Source: CAZFLN01 sp964519905
GTDB taxonomy: Bacteria > Patescibacteriota > Microgenomatia > UBA1400 > UBA1396
DNA length: 64,000 bases
Assembly: GCA_964519905.1 (NCBI GenBank)
Contig: CAZFLN010000001.1
Location: 1 to 64,000, forward strand
Reading direction: 5' to 3'
The notes below the pieces were generated by a model. The model made no database searches. It was not told the DNA's origin and worked only from the letters and a program-made list of their open reading frames with translations. Below are positions 25,399-34,160 of the stretch, piece after piece (the first letter of the stretch is position 1; each line of letters opens with the position of its first letter). Made by a program: the position numbers and the translations under genes.

Positions 25399-26355
25399 TT
25401 ACGTCAGATTATTCCAAATTTCATATAAAACAAAAGAGATGTATCCAGCCAGCAAAATAGCGGCTTCTTTTCGAGATAATCGATCCTTTGTTCGAGCAAA
25501 AATAAAGAACAGTGCAAAACCAACTACAATGAACCACATACGGAGTTCAACCTCGGACCGAAGATCAAATCCTTGACCATGAATCACTGTGAGCACGCCA
25601 AAAACTAAGGTATTAATTGCGGCCGACCCCAAATAATCAGCGAGCGCAATATCCGATTTTTTAGCCATAACGGATCGAAAGATAATCGAGAGCTCTGGAA
25701 TATTCGTGCCGAGTGATATGACTACAAGGCTGACAAAAAATGGTGAAACTTGAAACGCGTCAGCAAAATACAACGTTGAGTTGACGATTTGCTGACTGGC
25801 GAAAAAAAGCAGCATCATTCCACCGAGAATATTTATCGGGATCATTGCCGAAATTGGTTTCTTGCGGGAAATCGCGTGACTAATGCGTTCAAATACGGAA
25901 TGGCGGAAAGATACGATCAAAGCGAGTGCTACATAGAGCAGTATAAGGAGCCATCCTTCCCAGTAAGAGATTCTTTGATCCGCACTGAGGAAAGACGGAG
26001 CTACTACAACCGCCAGAATCAGCAAAAGCTCTTTATGATTGACTTGTTCTGTCGGGAATTTGAGACCTTGTCCAACTAAACTCAGAAGCGGAATAATCAG
26101 TAAGAAAATAACCAGTCCAGCTCCGATTAAGTTCCCTGCGAAGATTTGTGGATCGTTGTTCATGAGGCCCATGAAACCAATCGCCATTTCAGGGAGTGAA
26201 GTCAAGAATCCCAAGATAAAGAAAGAAACAGTAAAGGCTGGCAGTTTCCAGTAGGAAGCGAGCGTGGAAACTGCTCCGACTACTCTCCCCGCGCCAAACC
26301 AAATAAGCACAAAACATATCAGGTAGGCAAGCAGGTGAAAGAGATGGGCGGGCAT
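25399..26355 (-). CDS. Sodium/calcium exchanger-family (CaCA) membrane protein
   Basis: 318 residues, about ten transmembrane helices. Both alpha-repeats are visible: GFLTSLPEMAIG with NLIGAG (about 48-80) and SLGTNIPELSI with DYLGSAAIN (about 205-240), each with the ion-coordinating Glu. It is the bacterial YrbG type, swapping a cation such as Ca2+ for Na+ or H+. The start at 26355 lies six bases after a TATGAT box and inside the arm of a large hairpin, so expression may be tied to folding of that structure. Confidence 0.88.
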   Translation of the reverse strand: MPAHLFHLLAYLICFVLIWFGAGRVVGAVSTLASYWKLPAFTVSFFILGFLTSLPEMAIGFMGLMNNDPQIFAGNLIGAGLVIFLLIIPLLSLVGQGLKFPTEQVNHKELLLILAVVVAPSFLSADQRISYWEGWLLILLYVALALIVSFRHSVFERISHAISRKKPISAMIPINILGGMMLLFFASQQIVNSTLYFADAFQVSPFFVSLVVISLGTNIPELSIIFRSVMAKKSDIALADYLGSAAINTLVFGVLTVIHGQGFDLRSEVELRMWFIVVGFALFFIFARTKDRLSRKEAAILLAGYISFVLYEIWNNLT

Positions 26356-26391
26356 CAAAGTATCATAGCAATTACTTTGATGCCCGCCCAA
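26344..26391 (-). promoter_or_regulatory. Hairpin plus leaderless promoter at the exchanger start
   Basis: An approximately 18-bp inverted repeat (TGGGCGGGCATCAAAGTA and its complement) encloses a ten-base loop. On the minus strand the second arm contains the ATG (26355-26353), and TATGAT (26367-26362) sits at the loop with TTGGGC 18 bases before it. It may also end transcription from the helicase gene 22 bases upstream. Confidence 0.6.
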
Positions 26392-26413
26392 AATTCAGCG
26401 GTGACGCGTTTTT

Positions 26414-27625
26414 TTACGCGCGTGGCGCAGATTTTTCTTCTCGGGTCTCGATGATTGTCAACGCGGTTCCGGTTTTGTTCGCACGACCTGTGCGGCCAAT
26501 TCGGTGCGTGTAGTCTTCGTAGGACTCTGGCAGATCGAAGTTGATGACGTGTGACACATCGTCAATATCGAGTCCGCGACTGGCTACGTCAGTAGCAATC
26601 AGCACACGTGCCTTGCCTTTTTTGAAAAGATCAATGGCTCGCTGTCGTTGACTCTGAGTTCGATTGCCATGGATGGCGACGTTTCGTACGCCTCGCTTGT
26701 CAAGAATAATGGACAACTTTTCGGCGCCGCGCTTCGTGCGCACAAAGACGATGGTTTTAAAGAACTCTGGTTGCTCCAAGAGATCAGTCAAAACGTCGTA
26801 CTTGATTCTGCCGTTGGTCTTGACCACATCTTGGTTAATCGTTTCGGTGCGATCTGTGGACTTCACATTCACACGAATTGGATTGTTCAAGAATGTATCA
26901 GCGATTCTTTCAGCGGCTGGTGGCATGGTGGCTGAGAAGAAGAGTGACTGTCGTGGGGTGGCAAGGCGAGCAACAATGTACTGCATTTCGCGCACGAATC
27001 CCATGTCTAACATTTGGTCAACTTCATCGAGAACGATGTTGTTAAAGCGAGAAAAGCGCAAAACGCCCTGCTCTTCCAAGTCGCGGAGACGACCAGGAGT
27101 TCCAATCACAAACTGTGGATCTCTGCGAAGCTTATCAATTTGTGGTCGAATGCTGACACCACCGATACACACGACTGAATACAGGCGCATACGATTGGTG
27201 AATTGTCGCAACTCTTGTTCAATTTGCACCGCCAGTTCGCGAGTTGGTGCCACGATGAGAACACGCTGGTTTTCATCACGGAGCACTTTCGCAATCAGTG
27301 GGAGCAAGAAGGCGGCGGTTTTTCCGGTTCCGGTGCGAGCGAGACCAATGACATCTTCACCGTCCAAGAGAGCTGGAATAGCTTCATCTTGAATTTGTGT
27401 TGGCTGGGTATATCCACGAGCCACGATGTTGTGCTGCAGTTCTGCAGGCAGGTCGAAGTCCGCGAAGGAATGCTTCGGTGTGTACACGATTTCTTCTGGC
27501 TCACTGGCTTTTCGAACCAGTAAGTTTAAGTCAAATCCGAATGGGACTTGGCGTCGTGGCTTGTTGCCAAAACGACTATTGTTTCGGGACCGACGTGACG
27601 GTCCGCGCGATGAATATCGCATCAT
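26414..27625 (-). CDS. DEAD-box ATP-dependent RNA helicase
   Basis: 403 residues from the ATG at 27625. A basic N-terminus (SSRGPSRRSRNNSRFG) precedes the Q motif (FADFDLPAEL, GYTQPTQIQ), motif I ARTGTGKT, PTRELA, TPGRL, motif II DEVD in place of DEAD, SAT, ATDVASRGLDID, and HRIGRTGR. It unwinds short RNA duplexes, likely in ribosome assembly or mRNA turnover. The C-terminal extension of CsdA or RhlE types is very short here. It is transcribed towards the exchanger gene and separated from it by a hairpin. Confidence 0.93.
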   Translation of the reverse strand: MMRYSSRGPSRRSRNNSRFGNKPRRQVPFGFDLNLLVRKASEPEEIVYTPKHSFADFDLPAELQHNIVARGYTQPTQIQDEAIPALLDGEDVIGLARTGTGKTAAFLLPLIAKVLRDENQRVLIVAPTRELAVQIEQELRQFTNRMRLYSVVCIGGVSIRPQIDKLRRDPQFVIGTPGRLRDLEEQGVLRFSRFNNIVLDEVDQMLDMGFVREMQYIVARLATPRQSLFFSATMPPAAERIADTFLNNPIRVNVKSTDRTETINQDVVKTNGRIKYDVLTDLLEQPEFFKTIVFVRTKRGAEKLSIILDKRGVRNVAIHGNRTQSQRQRAIDLFKKGKARVLIATDVASRGLDIDDVSHVINFDLPESYEDYTHRIGRTGRANKTGTALTIIETREEKSAPRA

Positions 27626-27759
27626 AGAATATCTTTCTGAAAGCAATTCAAGAAACGCGAAAGGAAGGAGTTCCTCTTTGGGGTGTCTCCTCTTTGCGCA
27701 TTTGAAAGAAGTGACGGTGAAACCAAAAATTTCGTTATCTCAAGCTGCAATCGCTTGTT

Positions 27760-28167
27760 TTATCTGTTCTTAGTATAGCGCGAGGCAGGCTGCTTGTCAA
27801 GTATATTATAGGATTTTCCATCCCAGAGACTTGCCAGGAGATCAACTTTTTCTCCAGAGAAAACTACGCCCTCTTCCTCGAGCATTTGTCGCTTTGTTTG
27901 GAGACCTTGCCCTGCTGAATAGCCAGTCAGACTCCCATCAGCAGCGACAACGCGGTGGCATGGTGTGCGAGGGGCATCTGTATTTTTGCGCATAAAACTT
28001 CCCACAGCTCGAGCAGCACCTGGACGTCCAGCAAGAGCTGCGAGTTGACCATATGTGGCGACCATTCCCGCTGGAATAGCGCGACAGAGGATGTATACGC
28101 GAGTAGAAAAAGGATCAGACAACGACACGAGCGGAGAATGTGTAGGGTGAGAAAGTGGTGATTTCAT
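27760..28167 (-). CDS. Methylated-DNA-protein cysteine methyltransferase family (Ogt C-terminal domain)
   Basis: 135 residues from the ATG at 28167. The active-site PCHRVV (acceptor Cys), the helix-turn-helix segment ATYGQLAALAGRPGAARAVG and the Arg finger are intact. It corresponds to the DNA-binding and alkyl-acceptor domain only, lacking the N-terminal ribonuclease-like domain of full Ogt or MGMT. It should remove alkyl groups from O6-alkylguanine or recognise such lesions. It is divergent from the S51 peptidase gene. Confidence 0.88.
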   Translation of the reverse strand: MKSPLSHPTHSPLVSLSDPFSTRVYILCRAIPAGMVATYGQLAALAGRPGAARAVGSFMRKNTDAPRTPCHRVVAADGSLTGYSAGQGLQTKRQMLEEEGVVFSGEKVDLLASLWDGKSYNILDKQPASRYTKNR

Positions 28168-28194
28168 CACTCTTTGAGTGTATCAAACATATCG

Positions 28195-28200
28195 TATACT
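28195..28200 (+). promoter_or_regulatory. -10 box of a predicted leaderless promoter
   Basis: TATACT six bases before the ATG at 28207; a TTGAGT at 28174-28179 is a possible -35 with a short 15-base spacer. Confidence 0.55.
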
Positions 28201-28206
28201 TGGCAG

Positions 28207-28827
28207 ATGCAGTTATTTCTTTCGTCTTATCGGCTGGGCAATCAGCCAGAAAAATTTGCAGAGTTGTGTGGCTCAAATACCAAGGTAGCGGTAATTGGGA
28301 ACGCTCGAGATCAATTGGCTGGTGAAGAGCGAGCAATTCGACTCCAACAAGAGTTTGATGACTTGCGTGGAATTGGTCTTGATCCACACGAAATAGACCT
28401 ACGTGATTTTTTTGGAAAGCCAGAACAAACTGAAGCGGAGCTGAAAAACTACAAAGTCCTGTGGGTGCGTGGTGGGAACACGTTTTTACTTCGACGGGCC
28501 TTGGCCCAGAGTGGGGCTGACCACTTCATTTGGGGAAAGCGGCACGATGATTCTTTTGTGTACGGTGGTTATAGCGCAGGAGCCTGTGTGGTCAGCCCCA
28601 CTCTGCAAGGCGTAGATTTAGCAGATGATCCTGATTTTTCTTCTCCACCCTATCAGCCTGAGGTTATTTGGGAGGGTTTGAACTTGATCCCCTACTGGAT
28701 TGTGCCTCACTACCAATCAGATCATTTTGAGTCGGAAATGATGGAAGCAGTTGTTCAATTTTATAAAGAGAAAAATCTACCATATAAACCACTCCACGAT
28801 GGTGAGTTTATTGTCGAAAAAGCCTGA
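28207..28827 (+). CDS. Peptidase S51 family (dipeptidase E-like)
   Basis: 206 residues. The nucleophile elbow GGYSAGACV (Ser in the middle) and the VRGGNTFLLRRAL segment mark a class I glutamine-amidotransferase-like serine peptidase of family S51. PepE cleaves Asp-X dipeptides; relatives include cyanophycinase. YWIVPHYQSDH near the C-terminus supplies the catalytic His region. It is cytoplasmic with no signal. The start at 28207 is fixed by the promoter box and by the natural N-terminus MQLFLSSYRLG. Confidence 0.85.
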   Translation: MQLFLSSYRLGNQPEKFAELCGSNTKVAVIGNARDQLAGEERAIRLQQEFDDLRGIGLDPHEIDLRDFFGKPEQTEAELKNYKVLWVRGGNTFLLRRALAQSGADHFIWGKRHDDSFVYGGYSAGACVVSPTLQGVDLADDPDFSSPPYQPEVIWEGLNLIPYWIVPHYQSDHFESEMMEAVVQFYKEKNLPYKPLHDGEFIVEKA

Positions 28828-28890
28828 TACTCTTTACAAAAAACGGAAGATCTGTTTACATAAGAAGAACTCAAAAAGGAGCATCTGCCC

Positions 28891-30480
28891 ATGCCTCGAT
28901 CTACTCGCGCACCAAAGCCGACTGGCAAGAAATCATCTGCCAAGCCAGCTCGAAAAACTTCCCCGAAAAAAACTGTTTCTTCTGTTTCAGCCTCTCCTCG
29001 ACCTTCTCAAAAATCTCAAGTTGCTCGTTCTCCTTGGTTCTATATTTTGTGGATTTTGTTTGGCTCAGCAGTAGTTGCATTTTTACTCTGTCGAGTAATG
29101 GGCTGGCGACTTTTTATGGATTCTAATCGTCAAGTACAGCTCGCGCCCTCTGCTGAATTGTCTGGCACGGTTCGATTTACCGCTTTGCAGCCTGAACCAG
29201 AAGATAAGGGTGATTTAATGCTGCACGCTCGTCGCGTTGATTCAAACACTTGGCAAGAGATTGAACCTCTGGCTTTAAAGCAAGACTCTGCTTGGGTGTG
29301 GCACTCGGCTTTGCCAGGAGTAAATTATGAACTTCAGGCCACACTCGTTATTGATGGCAAGGAAATTAAGAAATCCGAAATGGTTCAAACAACCGCTCCT
29401 GCGGCAGACATTCGTGTTCCATTAGAAGTGAACTGGCATGATTTACCAGAAGACGTGGTGAATGTGAGTACGACTTCATTGGGTGGAACAGTGTTTGTGA
29501 ATGGGTATATTTCCCCAAGCAGTGTGCTTGAAGTGTATGCGTTGGACGCAGTTCATTTCTCAGATGGTTTTCATCAAGTGAATCCAGAAATGTTAACTCG
29601 TGCCGTTCGCATTGCTTCTGTTTCCAATCCACAATCAGAAGTAACTTGGGAATGGAACGAAGCGAAACCTCTCGAGAAATACATGGTGGTGGTCGTTCTG
29701 CGAGATCGCGGCGAACTCTTCGGTGTCTCGAAGCAACTTCGTTTTGCAGATGCTGGCGAAACGAGCTTGGAACACATGATTAACTCAGAAATAGTCCCTC
29801 CAACAGGAATGCAGAGCTTGATTCCAGGTATTTCAACCCTTCGAGCAAGTGTGGTGGCTCAAGGAGCGGCCAGTCGGGGGATTTCTGGAACAACCTCTAT
29901 CGTTGGTCCTCTGCGAAAAAATAGCAGTTTACTGATGTTGCAGCGTAAGCCTGGTGAAGAAAACTACACACCAATTAACCGCTACGCTTTTCCTTCACAG
30001 TACGGTACAAAGTGGCAGTTCGCTGATGCCGAAGTCGGACAAGCCTATGAAATAATGGCTGCTTTACAGGTGAATGATCAGAATACTTCTACTCCTCCAG
30101 GGCCAACAACGGTTGTAGCCCCAGCGAGTAACGTGAACTTTGCTCTGAACACTTGGTATACCATGCCACGGCCAACCACTCGACCTTCTAACGAAGTATG
30201 TTTAGATGGTGATGGCAAGTCATACACGGCAGTGTTAGTGCTGCCAAAGATTGCAGATGCCACTCAATATTGGTTCCAAGTGGGTGAAAAGTCTGGACAA
30301 TCAGGTACGTACAATCATATGCTCCCGGTTGTTGATACAGACGGTGACATGAAGATTCGAGTTCGAGTTGATAAGTCCAAGCAGTACTTTATGCGATATT
30401 CTTACGCGACCTGTGAGCATTGTTCTGGTCCAAACAACTTCTCTCCGTATTCAGATGAAGTTGGATTTACCTGTGACTAG
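28891..30480 (+). CDS. Large single-pass membrane protein with Lys/Pro/Ser-rich cytoplasmic tail, hypothetical
   Basis: 529 residues. Residues 1-46 are Lys/Pro/Ser-rich like a histone tail; a membrane helix spans about 50-70; and the rest lies outside the cell. The ectodomain looks like three or more beta-sandwich repeats, with similar openings such as LSGTVRFTALQ, LGGTVFVNGYI and LRASVVAQGA, and ends in a Cys-containing segment with CEHCSG and FTCD. A good AAGGAG site is nine bases upstream. No family was recognised; it may be an envelope adhesion or structural protein. Confidence 0.6.
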   Translation: MPRSTRAPKPTGKKSSAKPARKTSPKKTVSSVSASPRPSQKSQVARSPWFYILWILFGSAVVAFLLCRVMGWRLFMDSNRQVQLAPSAELSGTVRFTALQPEPEDKGDLMLHARRVDSNTWQEIEPLALKQDSAWVWHSALPGVNYELQATLVIDGKEIKKSEMVQTTAPAADIRVPLEVNWHDLPEDVVNVSTTSLGGTVFVNGYISPSSVLEVYALDAVHFSDGFHQVNPEMLTRAVRIASVSNPQSEVTWEWNEAKPLEKYMVVVVLRDRGELFGVSKQLRFADAGETSLEHMINSEIVPPTGMQSLIPGISTLRASVVAQGAASRGISGTTSIVGPLRKNSSLLMLQRKPGEENYTPINRYAFPSQYGTKWQFADAEVGQAYEIMAALQVNDQNTSTPPGPTTVVAPASNVNFALNTWYTMPRPTTRPSNEVCLDGDGKSYTAVLVLPKIADATQYWFQVGEKSGQSGTYNHMLPVVDTDGDMKIRVRVDKSKQYFMRYSYATCEHCSGPNNFSPYSDEVGFTCD

Positions 30481-30503
30481 GAAGAAAGAAACATTTGAGT
30501 AAC

Positions 30504-30529
30504 TGGAACCCGCCACACGGCGGGTTCCA
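30504..30529. terminator. Convergent hairpin terminator
   Basis: An 11-bp stem (TGGAACCCGCC with its complement) and an ACAC loop, followed by AAGTTTT. It lies between the membrane protein gene and the convergent ABC transporter gene. Confidence 0.8.
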
Positions 30530-30549
30530 AAGTTTTAGCAATCGAAAGT

Positions 30550-32322
30550 TTAGAACAGATCGTATTTTTGGAGGAGTTTTTTGTTTCCAGCCACTTGGTA
30601 CCCAAGGAGTTCCGAGTAGAGTCCTGGCTTTTTTGCCAGCTGAGCGGGTGTTCCGGTGTCGACAATGTCTCCATGGTCTAGCACTAAAATTTGGTCTGCG
30701 TTTTGGATGGTCGAGAAACGGTGCGCAATGATCAAGACTAATCGGTTCTTAAAGAGTTTCTCTAAGGCTTCTTGGACCAATTTTTCAGACTTTGAGTCGA
30801 GACTGCTTGTGGCTTCATCCAGAATCAAAATCGGCTTGTCGTGGAGAATTGCTCGAGCGATTTGTAAACGCTGTTTTTGGCCACCAGAAAGCCGTACGCC
30901 CCGCTCTCCAATCTCAGCGTGGATGCCCTTTGGGTATCGCGAGACAAACTCATAGGCATTGGCTTTTTTGAGCGCATCGATCACTTGTTCGTCTGTGGCG
31001 TTTGGCATTCCGTAGATGACATTCTCACGAATGGTCGAGGAAAAGAGCTCATTCTCCTGAAACACCAAAGCCATGTGAGATCGAATCCAGCCATGGTCAG
31101 CTCCACTGTATTTTTTGTCAGACAAGTAGATTTCTCCAGATGTTGGTTCGTAGAGTTTTAGAATCAAGTTAATCAGCGTTGTTTTTCCCGCTCCTGAATT
31201 CCCAACTAAGGCTACAGTCTGGTTTTTCTTAAGTGTAAAAGAAACATCTTTGAGTACTGGTGTGGTGCTGTCTTCGTACGAAAATCCCACGTGATCAAAT
31301 CGAACTTCTGGAGAATTGAGAAGATTTTTGGCTGCTTTTGTTGGAGCATGTTCTTCTTCAGGAAGATCAAGAACGTCAAAGAAGGCGCCAGCATCAGCAT
31401 TTGATTGTTGAATCTTTTCAAGAATATAGCTCATTCCATAGAGTGGCCAGCGGAGTTGGTTGAGAAGCTGAATAATTAAGACCATTTCTCCCAGGCTCAT
31501 TTCACCAAGGAAAGTCTTTCGGAAAATGAGGAAAAGAATTCCGATAAAAGCGATTTCGAGTCCTGACTCACGAATAAAATTTAAGACATGGTACAGTGTG
31601 GATTGCTTGTCATAAATTTTGTTAATTTTCCCGTACGTTTGAGAGAGATGTTCCCATTCTCTCTTTTGGGTTGTGTAGGTTTTGACAAGTTTAATGTTAC
31701 TTATAACTTCCTGGATTCGACCCCGGATGCTATCTTCGTACACATTTTTTTCTGCCTGCAGAGCACCCCAGCGGCGTGTGGAGTAACTTGATATGGCAAT
31801 ATACACAGGAAAAACGGAAAACGCTAAAAGACCGATCACTGGATCAAAATACGTAAGAATTCCAATCCCAAAAGCTGCTTGGAGAAGTGCTGGCAAAATA
31901 AAATTCGTGGCAGATCCCACAAAATCACGAATGGAGAGAATTCCACGATTGAGCTGATTTACCATTTTCCCAGAAAGTTCAGAATCAAAGTATTTCTGAG
32001 GGAGTGTAAAAATCTTGTGGTAGTACTCTTCACTGAGATGCTTCCCAAGTCGGGAAGCGATGAAGTCTCCAAGCCGCTGAGAAATGCTATTGAGCAAAAC
32101 TCCTAAAAAGTTCACGAGTAAGATCAAGGCAAAAAGCCAGAGGAGTGTTTGATAGCTTCCGGCTCCTTCGCTGACTTGCTTGGTGAGTTCATCGACCACA
32201 TACTTCAGGGCAATAGGAGTAGCTTGGTCCAGTGCGGCTTTAATAACAATAAAGATTCCTGCCAGGAGGATAAATCCGTGGAGTGGCTTGGAAAGTTGAA
32301 TAATTTTGGCGATGTTTTTCAT
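30550..32322 (-). CDS. ABC exporter, fused membrane and ATPase domains
   Basis: 590 residues, the normal half-transporter size. Six membrane helices occupy residues 15-310. The ATPase has Walker A GNSGAGKTT, Q-loop VFQENELFS, signature LSGGQKQR, Walker B ILILDEATSS and H-loop IIAHRFS. It works as a homodimer or heterodimer to export lipids, peptides or drugs; the substrate cannot be read from sequence. It is divergent from the Bcp peroxiredoxin gene, 43 bases apart. Confidence 0.93.
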   Translation of the reverse strand: MKNIAKIIQLSKPLHGFILLAGIFIVIKAALDQATPIALKYVVDELTKQVSEGAGSYQTLLWLFALILLVNFLGVLLNSISQRLGDFIASRLGKHLSEEYYHKIFTLPQKYFDSELSGKMVNQLNRGILSIRDFVGSATNFILPALLQAAFGIGILTYFDPVIGLLAFSVFPVYIAISSYSTRRWGALQAEKNVYEDSIRGRIQEVISNIKLVKTYTTQKREWEHLSQTYGKINKIYDKQSTLYHVLNFIRESGLEIAFIGILFLIFRKTFLGEMSLGEMVLIIQLLNQLRWPLYGMSYILEKIQQSNADAGAFFDVLDLPEEEHAPTKAAKNLLNSPEVRFDHVGFSYEDSTTPVLKDVSFTLKKNQTVALVGNSGAGKTTLINLILKLYEPTSGEIYLSDKKYSGADHGWIRSHMALVFQENELFSSTIRENVIYGMPNATDEQVIDALKKANAYEFVSRYPKGIHAEIGERGVRLSGGQKQRLQIARAILHDKPILILDEATSSLDSKSEKLVQEALEKLFKNRLVLIIAHRFSTIQNADQILVLDHGDIVDTGTPAQLAKKPGLYSELLGYQVAGNKKLLQKYDLF

Positions 32323-32353
32323 AGGAATAGCTGTATTCTACTCTGTTTTTCGC

Positions 32354-32359
32354 TATACT
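32354..32359 (+). promoter_or_regulatory. -10 box of a predicted leaderless promoter
   Basis: TATACT six bases before the ATG at 32366. The six bases are GGAGGC, so the same site could also serve as a Shine-Dalgarno in a longer transcript. Confidence 0.55.
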
Positions 32360-32365
32360 GGAGGC

Positions 32366-32833
32366 ATGCTCAACATTGGAAGTTTTCTCCCATCATTTTC
32401 TTTGTCCGATCAAGACGGAAAGACAATTTCCAACACGGACTTGCTCGGCAAGTGGAGCGTCGTCTATTTTTATCCCAAAGATGACACACCGGGTTGTACC
32501 AAGGAAGCATGTTCCTTTCGTGATTCCTGGCAGCAGTTTGAAAAGGCATCAGTGATGGTGTTTGGGGTGTCTCGAGATTCGGTCGCTTCGCACAAAAAAT
32601 TCGCTCAGAAGTACTCACTCCCCTTCTCTTTGCTCTCGGATCCAGATGCGTTGCTCATTAAAGATTTTGGAGCCTGGGGAAAAAAGAAGTTCATGGGGCG
32701 TGAGTTTGACGGGATTCTTCGCACCACTTTTGTGATAGATCCAGAAGGAAAGATTGCAGCTGTGTACGAAAATGTCACTCCAGCTGATCATGCCTCAGAA
32801 ATCCTCGAAGACATTCAACGCTTCCAATCTTGA
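32366..32833 (+). CDS. bcp: Thiol peroxidase Bcp/AhpC-type peroxiredoxin
   Basis: 155 residues. The peroxidatic Cys is in the PKDDTPGCTKEACSFRD segment, with the atypical 2-Cys partner five residues on, as in E. coli Bcp. It reduces hydrogen peroxide and lipid hydroperoxides using thioredoxin. The start at 32366 (MLNIGSFLPSF) gives the standard N-terminus; an ORF start at 32306 would add a non-homologous hydrophobic leader. The next gene begins 32 bases downstream with its own promoter box. Confidence 0.92.
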   Translation: MLNIGSFLPSFSLSDQDGKTISNTDLLGKWSVVYFYPKDDTPGCTKEACSFRDSWQQFEKASVMVFGVSRDSVASHKKFAQKYSLPFSLLSDPDALLIKDFGAWGKKKFMGREFDGILRTTFVIDPEGKIAAVYENVTPADHASEILEDIQRFQS

Positions 32834-32859
32834 GCCTCGTTTTTGAATTTTGTTACAAT
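32830..32859 (+). promoter_or_regulatory. Promoter for the YbaY-like gene
   Basis: TTGAGC (32830-32835), an 18-base spacer and TACAAT (32854-32859), which ends six bases before the ATG at 32866. The -35 overlaps the last codons of bcp. Confidence 0.6.
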
Positions 32860-32865
32860 GCCGCT

Positions 32866-33402
32866 ATGCGAAATGTTTTTCAATCCCTGATTTTTTTATC
32901 GGTAGTTTGTATTCTTGGATTTGGTATGTTTCAGATTGTTCGACAGGCCCTGAATGCACCAAGTTCTCCAGAATCGAATCCAGTAGTTTCCTTGGATCCA
33001 NNNNNNNNNNCAAGAGAAAATCAAACGCCTGCTCCACTCGCGGAAGTTGATCGAGAGCTCTTTGGCACTATTACGTACAAAGAGCGTATCCCCTTACCAG
33101 CAGGCGCCGTTGTATCAGCTGAACTCTTGGATGTTACTGATGGAAACACCGATAGTGGTTTGGCAGCTGCTTCTACACTTGTAAAAGAGGGAGATGTGGT
33201 TCCTGTTCCATTTCGCATTGTGTATGACGAAACTCTGCTTGATGAAACCCGTTTATACGCGATTCGTGGGAGCATTAACCATGAAGGTGTGAAGCTGTGG
33301 TCTGGAGATTTAGTGCCGGTTTTGACACACGGAAACCCCTCTAAAGACGTTGAAGTATTGTTATACGCCACTCCAGAGTCTTTAGTCGTTGGGAATGAAT
33401 GA
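32866..33402 (+). CDS. YbaY/YscW-like envelope protein (contains a gap)
   Basis: About 178 residues from the ATG at 32866; four codons are unknown at the 10-N gap (33001-33010). Residues 5-28 form a signal anchor. The folded domain matches the YbaY/YscW beta-barrel family: GTITYKERIPLPAGAVVSAELLDV and VVPVPFRIVYDE. Such proteins are envelope lipoproteins or chaperone-like factors with a poorly known role. No lipobox is evident. It overlaps the TruB-like gene by four bases. A META/HslJ-domain gene lies just beyond, a partner often seen with YbaY. Confidence 0.75.
   Translation: MRNVFQSLIFLSVVCILGFGMFQIVRQALNAPSSPESNPVVSLDPXXXXRENQTPAPLAEVDRELFGTITYKERIPLPAGAVVSAELLDVTDGNTDSGLAAASTLVKEGDVVPVPFRIVYDETLLDETRLYAIRGSINHEGVKLWSGDLVPVLTHGNPSKDVEVLLYATPESLVVGNE
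33001..33010. other. Scaffold gap (10 N) inside a coding region
   Basis: The gap lies in the linker between the anchor and the YbaY-like domain. The frame is maintained if the length is exactly 10. Confidence 0.9.
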
Positions 33403-34160
33403 TATTTCCTGTCTGGCAACCTCTTTTTTCTTCGAGTCACGGACTTTCTCAAAAAATTGGTGAAATCCTGGGAGAAAAAGCAACACACACTGGAACTTTG
33501 GACCCGTTGGCAGAAGGAGTTCTTGTGGTTCTAACTGGTGAGGATCGTTTTGCAAAAGGAAGTCTTCAGGATTGGTATAAAACATATGATTTTGAAATTT
33601 TGTGGGGTGTTCAGACAGATTCTGGAGATACTCTTGGGATTCCCAAAATTGGCGAAATCTTGTCTTTCCCTTCAGAGCTGGAAACAATTCTTCAAAAGTT
33701 TCCACAGAAATATGATCAGAAAATTCCGTCCTTTTCGGCTCGTCGTATTGATGGTCAGTCAAGTTTTGATTTTGCAAAAAATGGCCAGGATTTTCCCACT
33801 CAAACACGGACTGTTTCTACTGCACTGGAGAAAAATTTTTTGCAGTCTTCTCTGCCTTGGTCTGAGGTCCAGAATGAGGTTCAGCGACGTTGTCAGCAGG
33901 TTCAAGGGAACTTTCGTCAGACAGAAATTGCTCACTCTTGGAACGAACTTGATGTCTCGGAGCAATCTACTTTTTCTCTCACTCGGCACACCGTCGTGGC
34001 AAGTCCTAGGACATACGTTCGCCAGTTGGTGCAAGATATGGCTGAGTTGTGTGGTCGGCCTGCAACCACTTGGTCAATTACTCGCACGAAAAATGGACCG
34101 TATGAGCACAATGATTGTGTTGATTTGAGCGAGCTGACTGATTTGAGCAATTATCTCTGA
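33399..34160 (+). CDS. Divergent TruB-family pseudouridine synthase paralog
   Basis: 253 residues. The catalytic motif HTGTLDPLAEGVLVVLTG is intact, including the Asp, and a later YVRQLVQDMAE corresponds to the TruB YIRSLARD segment. The N-terminal KPxGxTS signature is replaced by QPLFSSSHGLS, the central PAYSA motif reads IPSFSARRIDG, and the PUA region is missing. It overlaps the YbaY-like stop by four bases (ATGA). The standard TruB is at 13207-14070, so this copy may modify another site or RNA, or act as a folding chaperone. Confidence 0.82.
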   Translation: MIFPVWQPLFSSSHGLSQKIGEILGEKATHTGTLDPLAEGVLVVLTGEDRFAKGSLQDWYKTYDFEILWGVQTDSGDTLGIPKIGEILSFPSELETILQKFPQKYDQKIPSFSARRIDGQSSFDFAKNGQDFPTQTRTVSTALEKNFLQSSLPWSEVQNEVQRRCQQVQGNFRQTEIAHSWNELDVSEQSTFSLTRHTVVASPRTYVRQLVQDMAELCGRPATTWSITRTKNGPYEHNDCVDLSELTDLSNYL

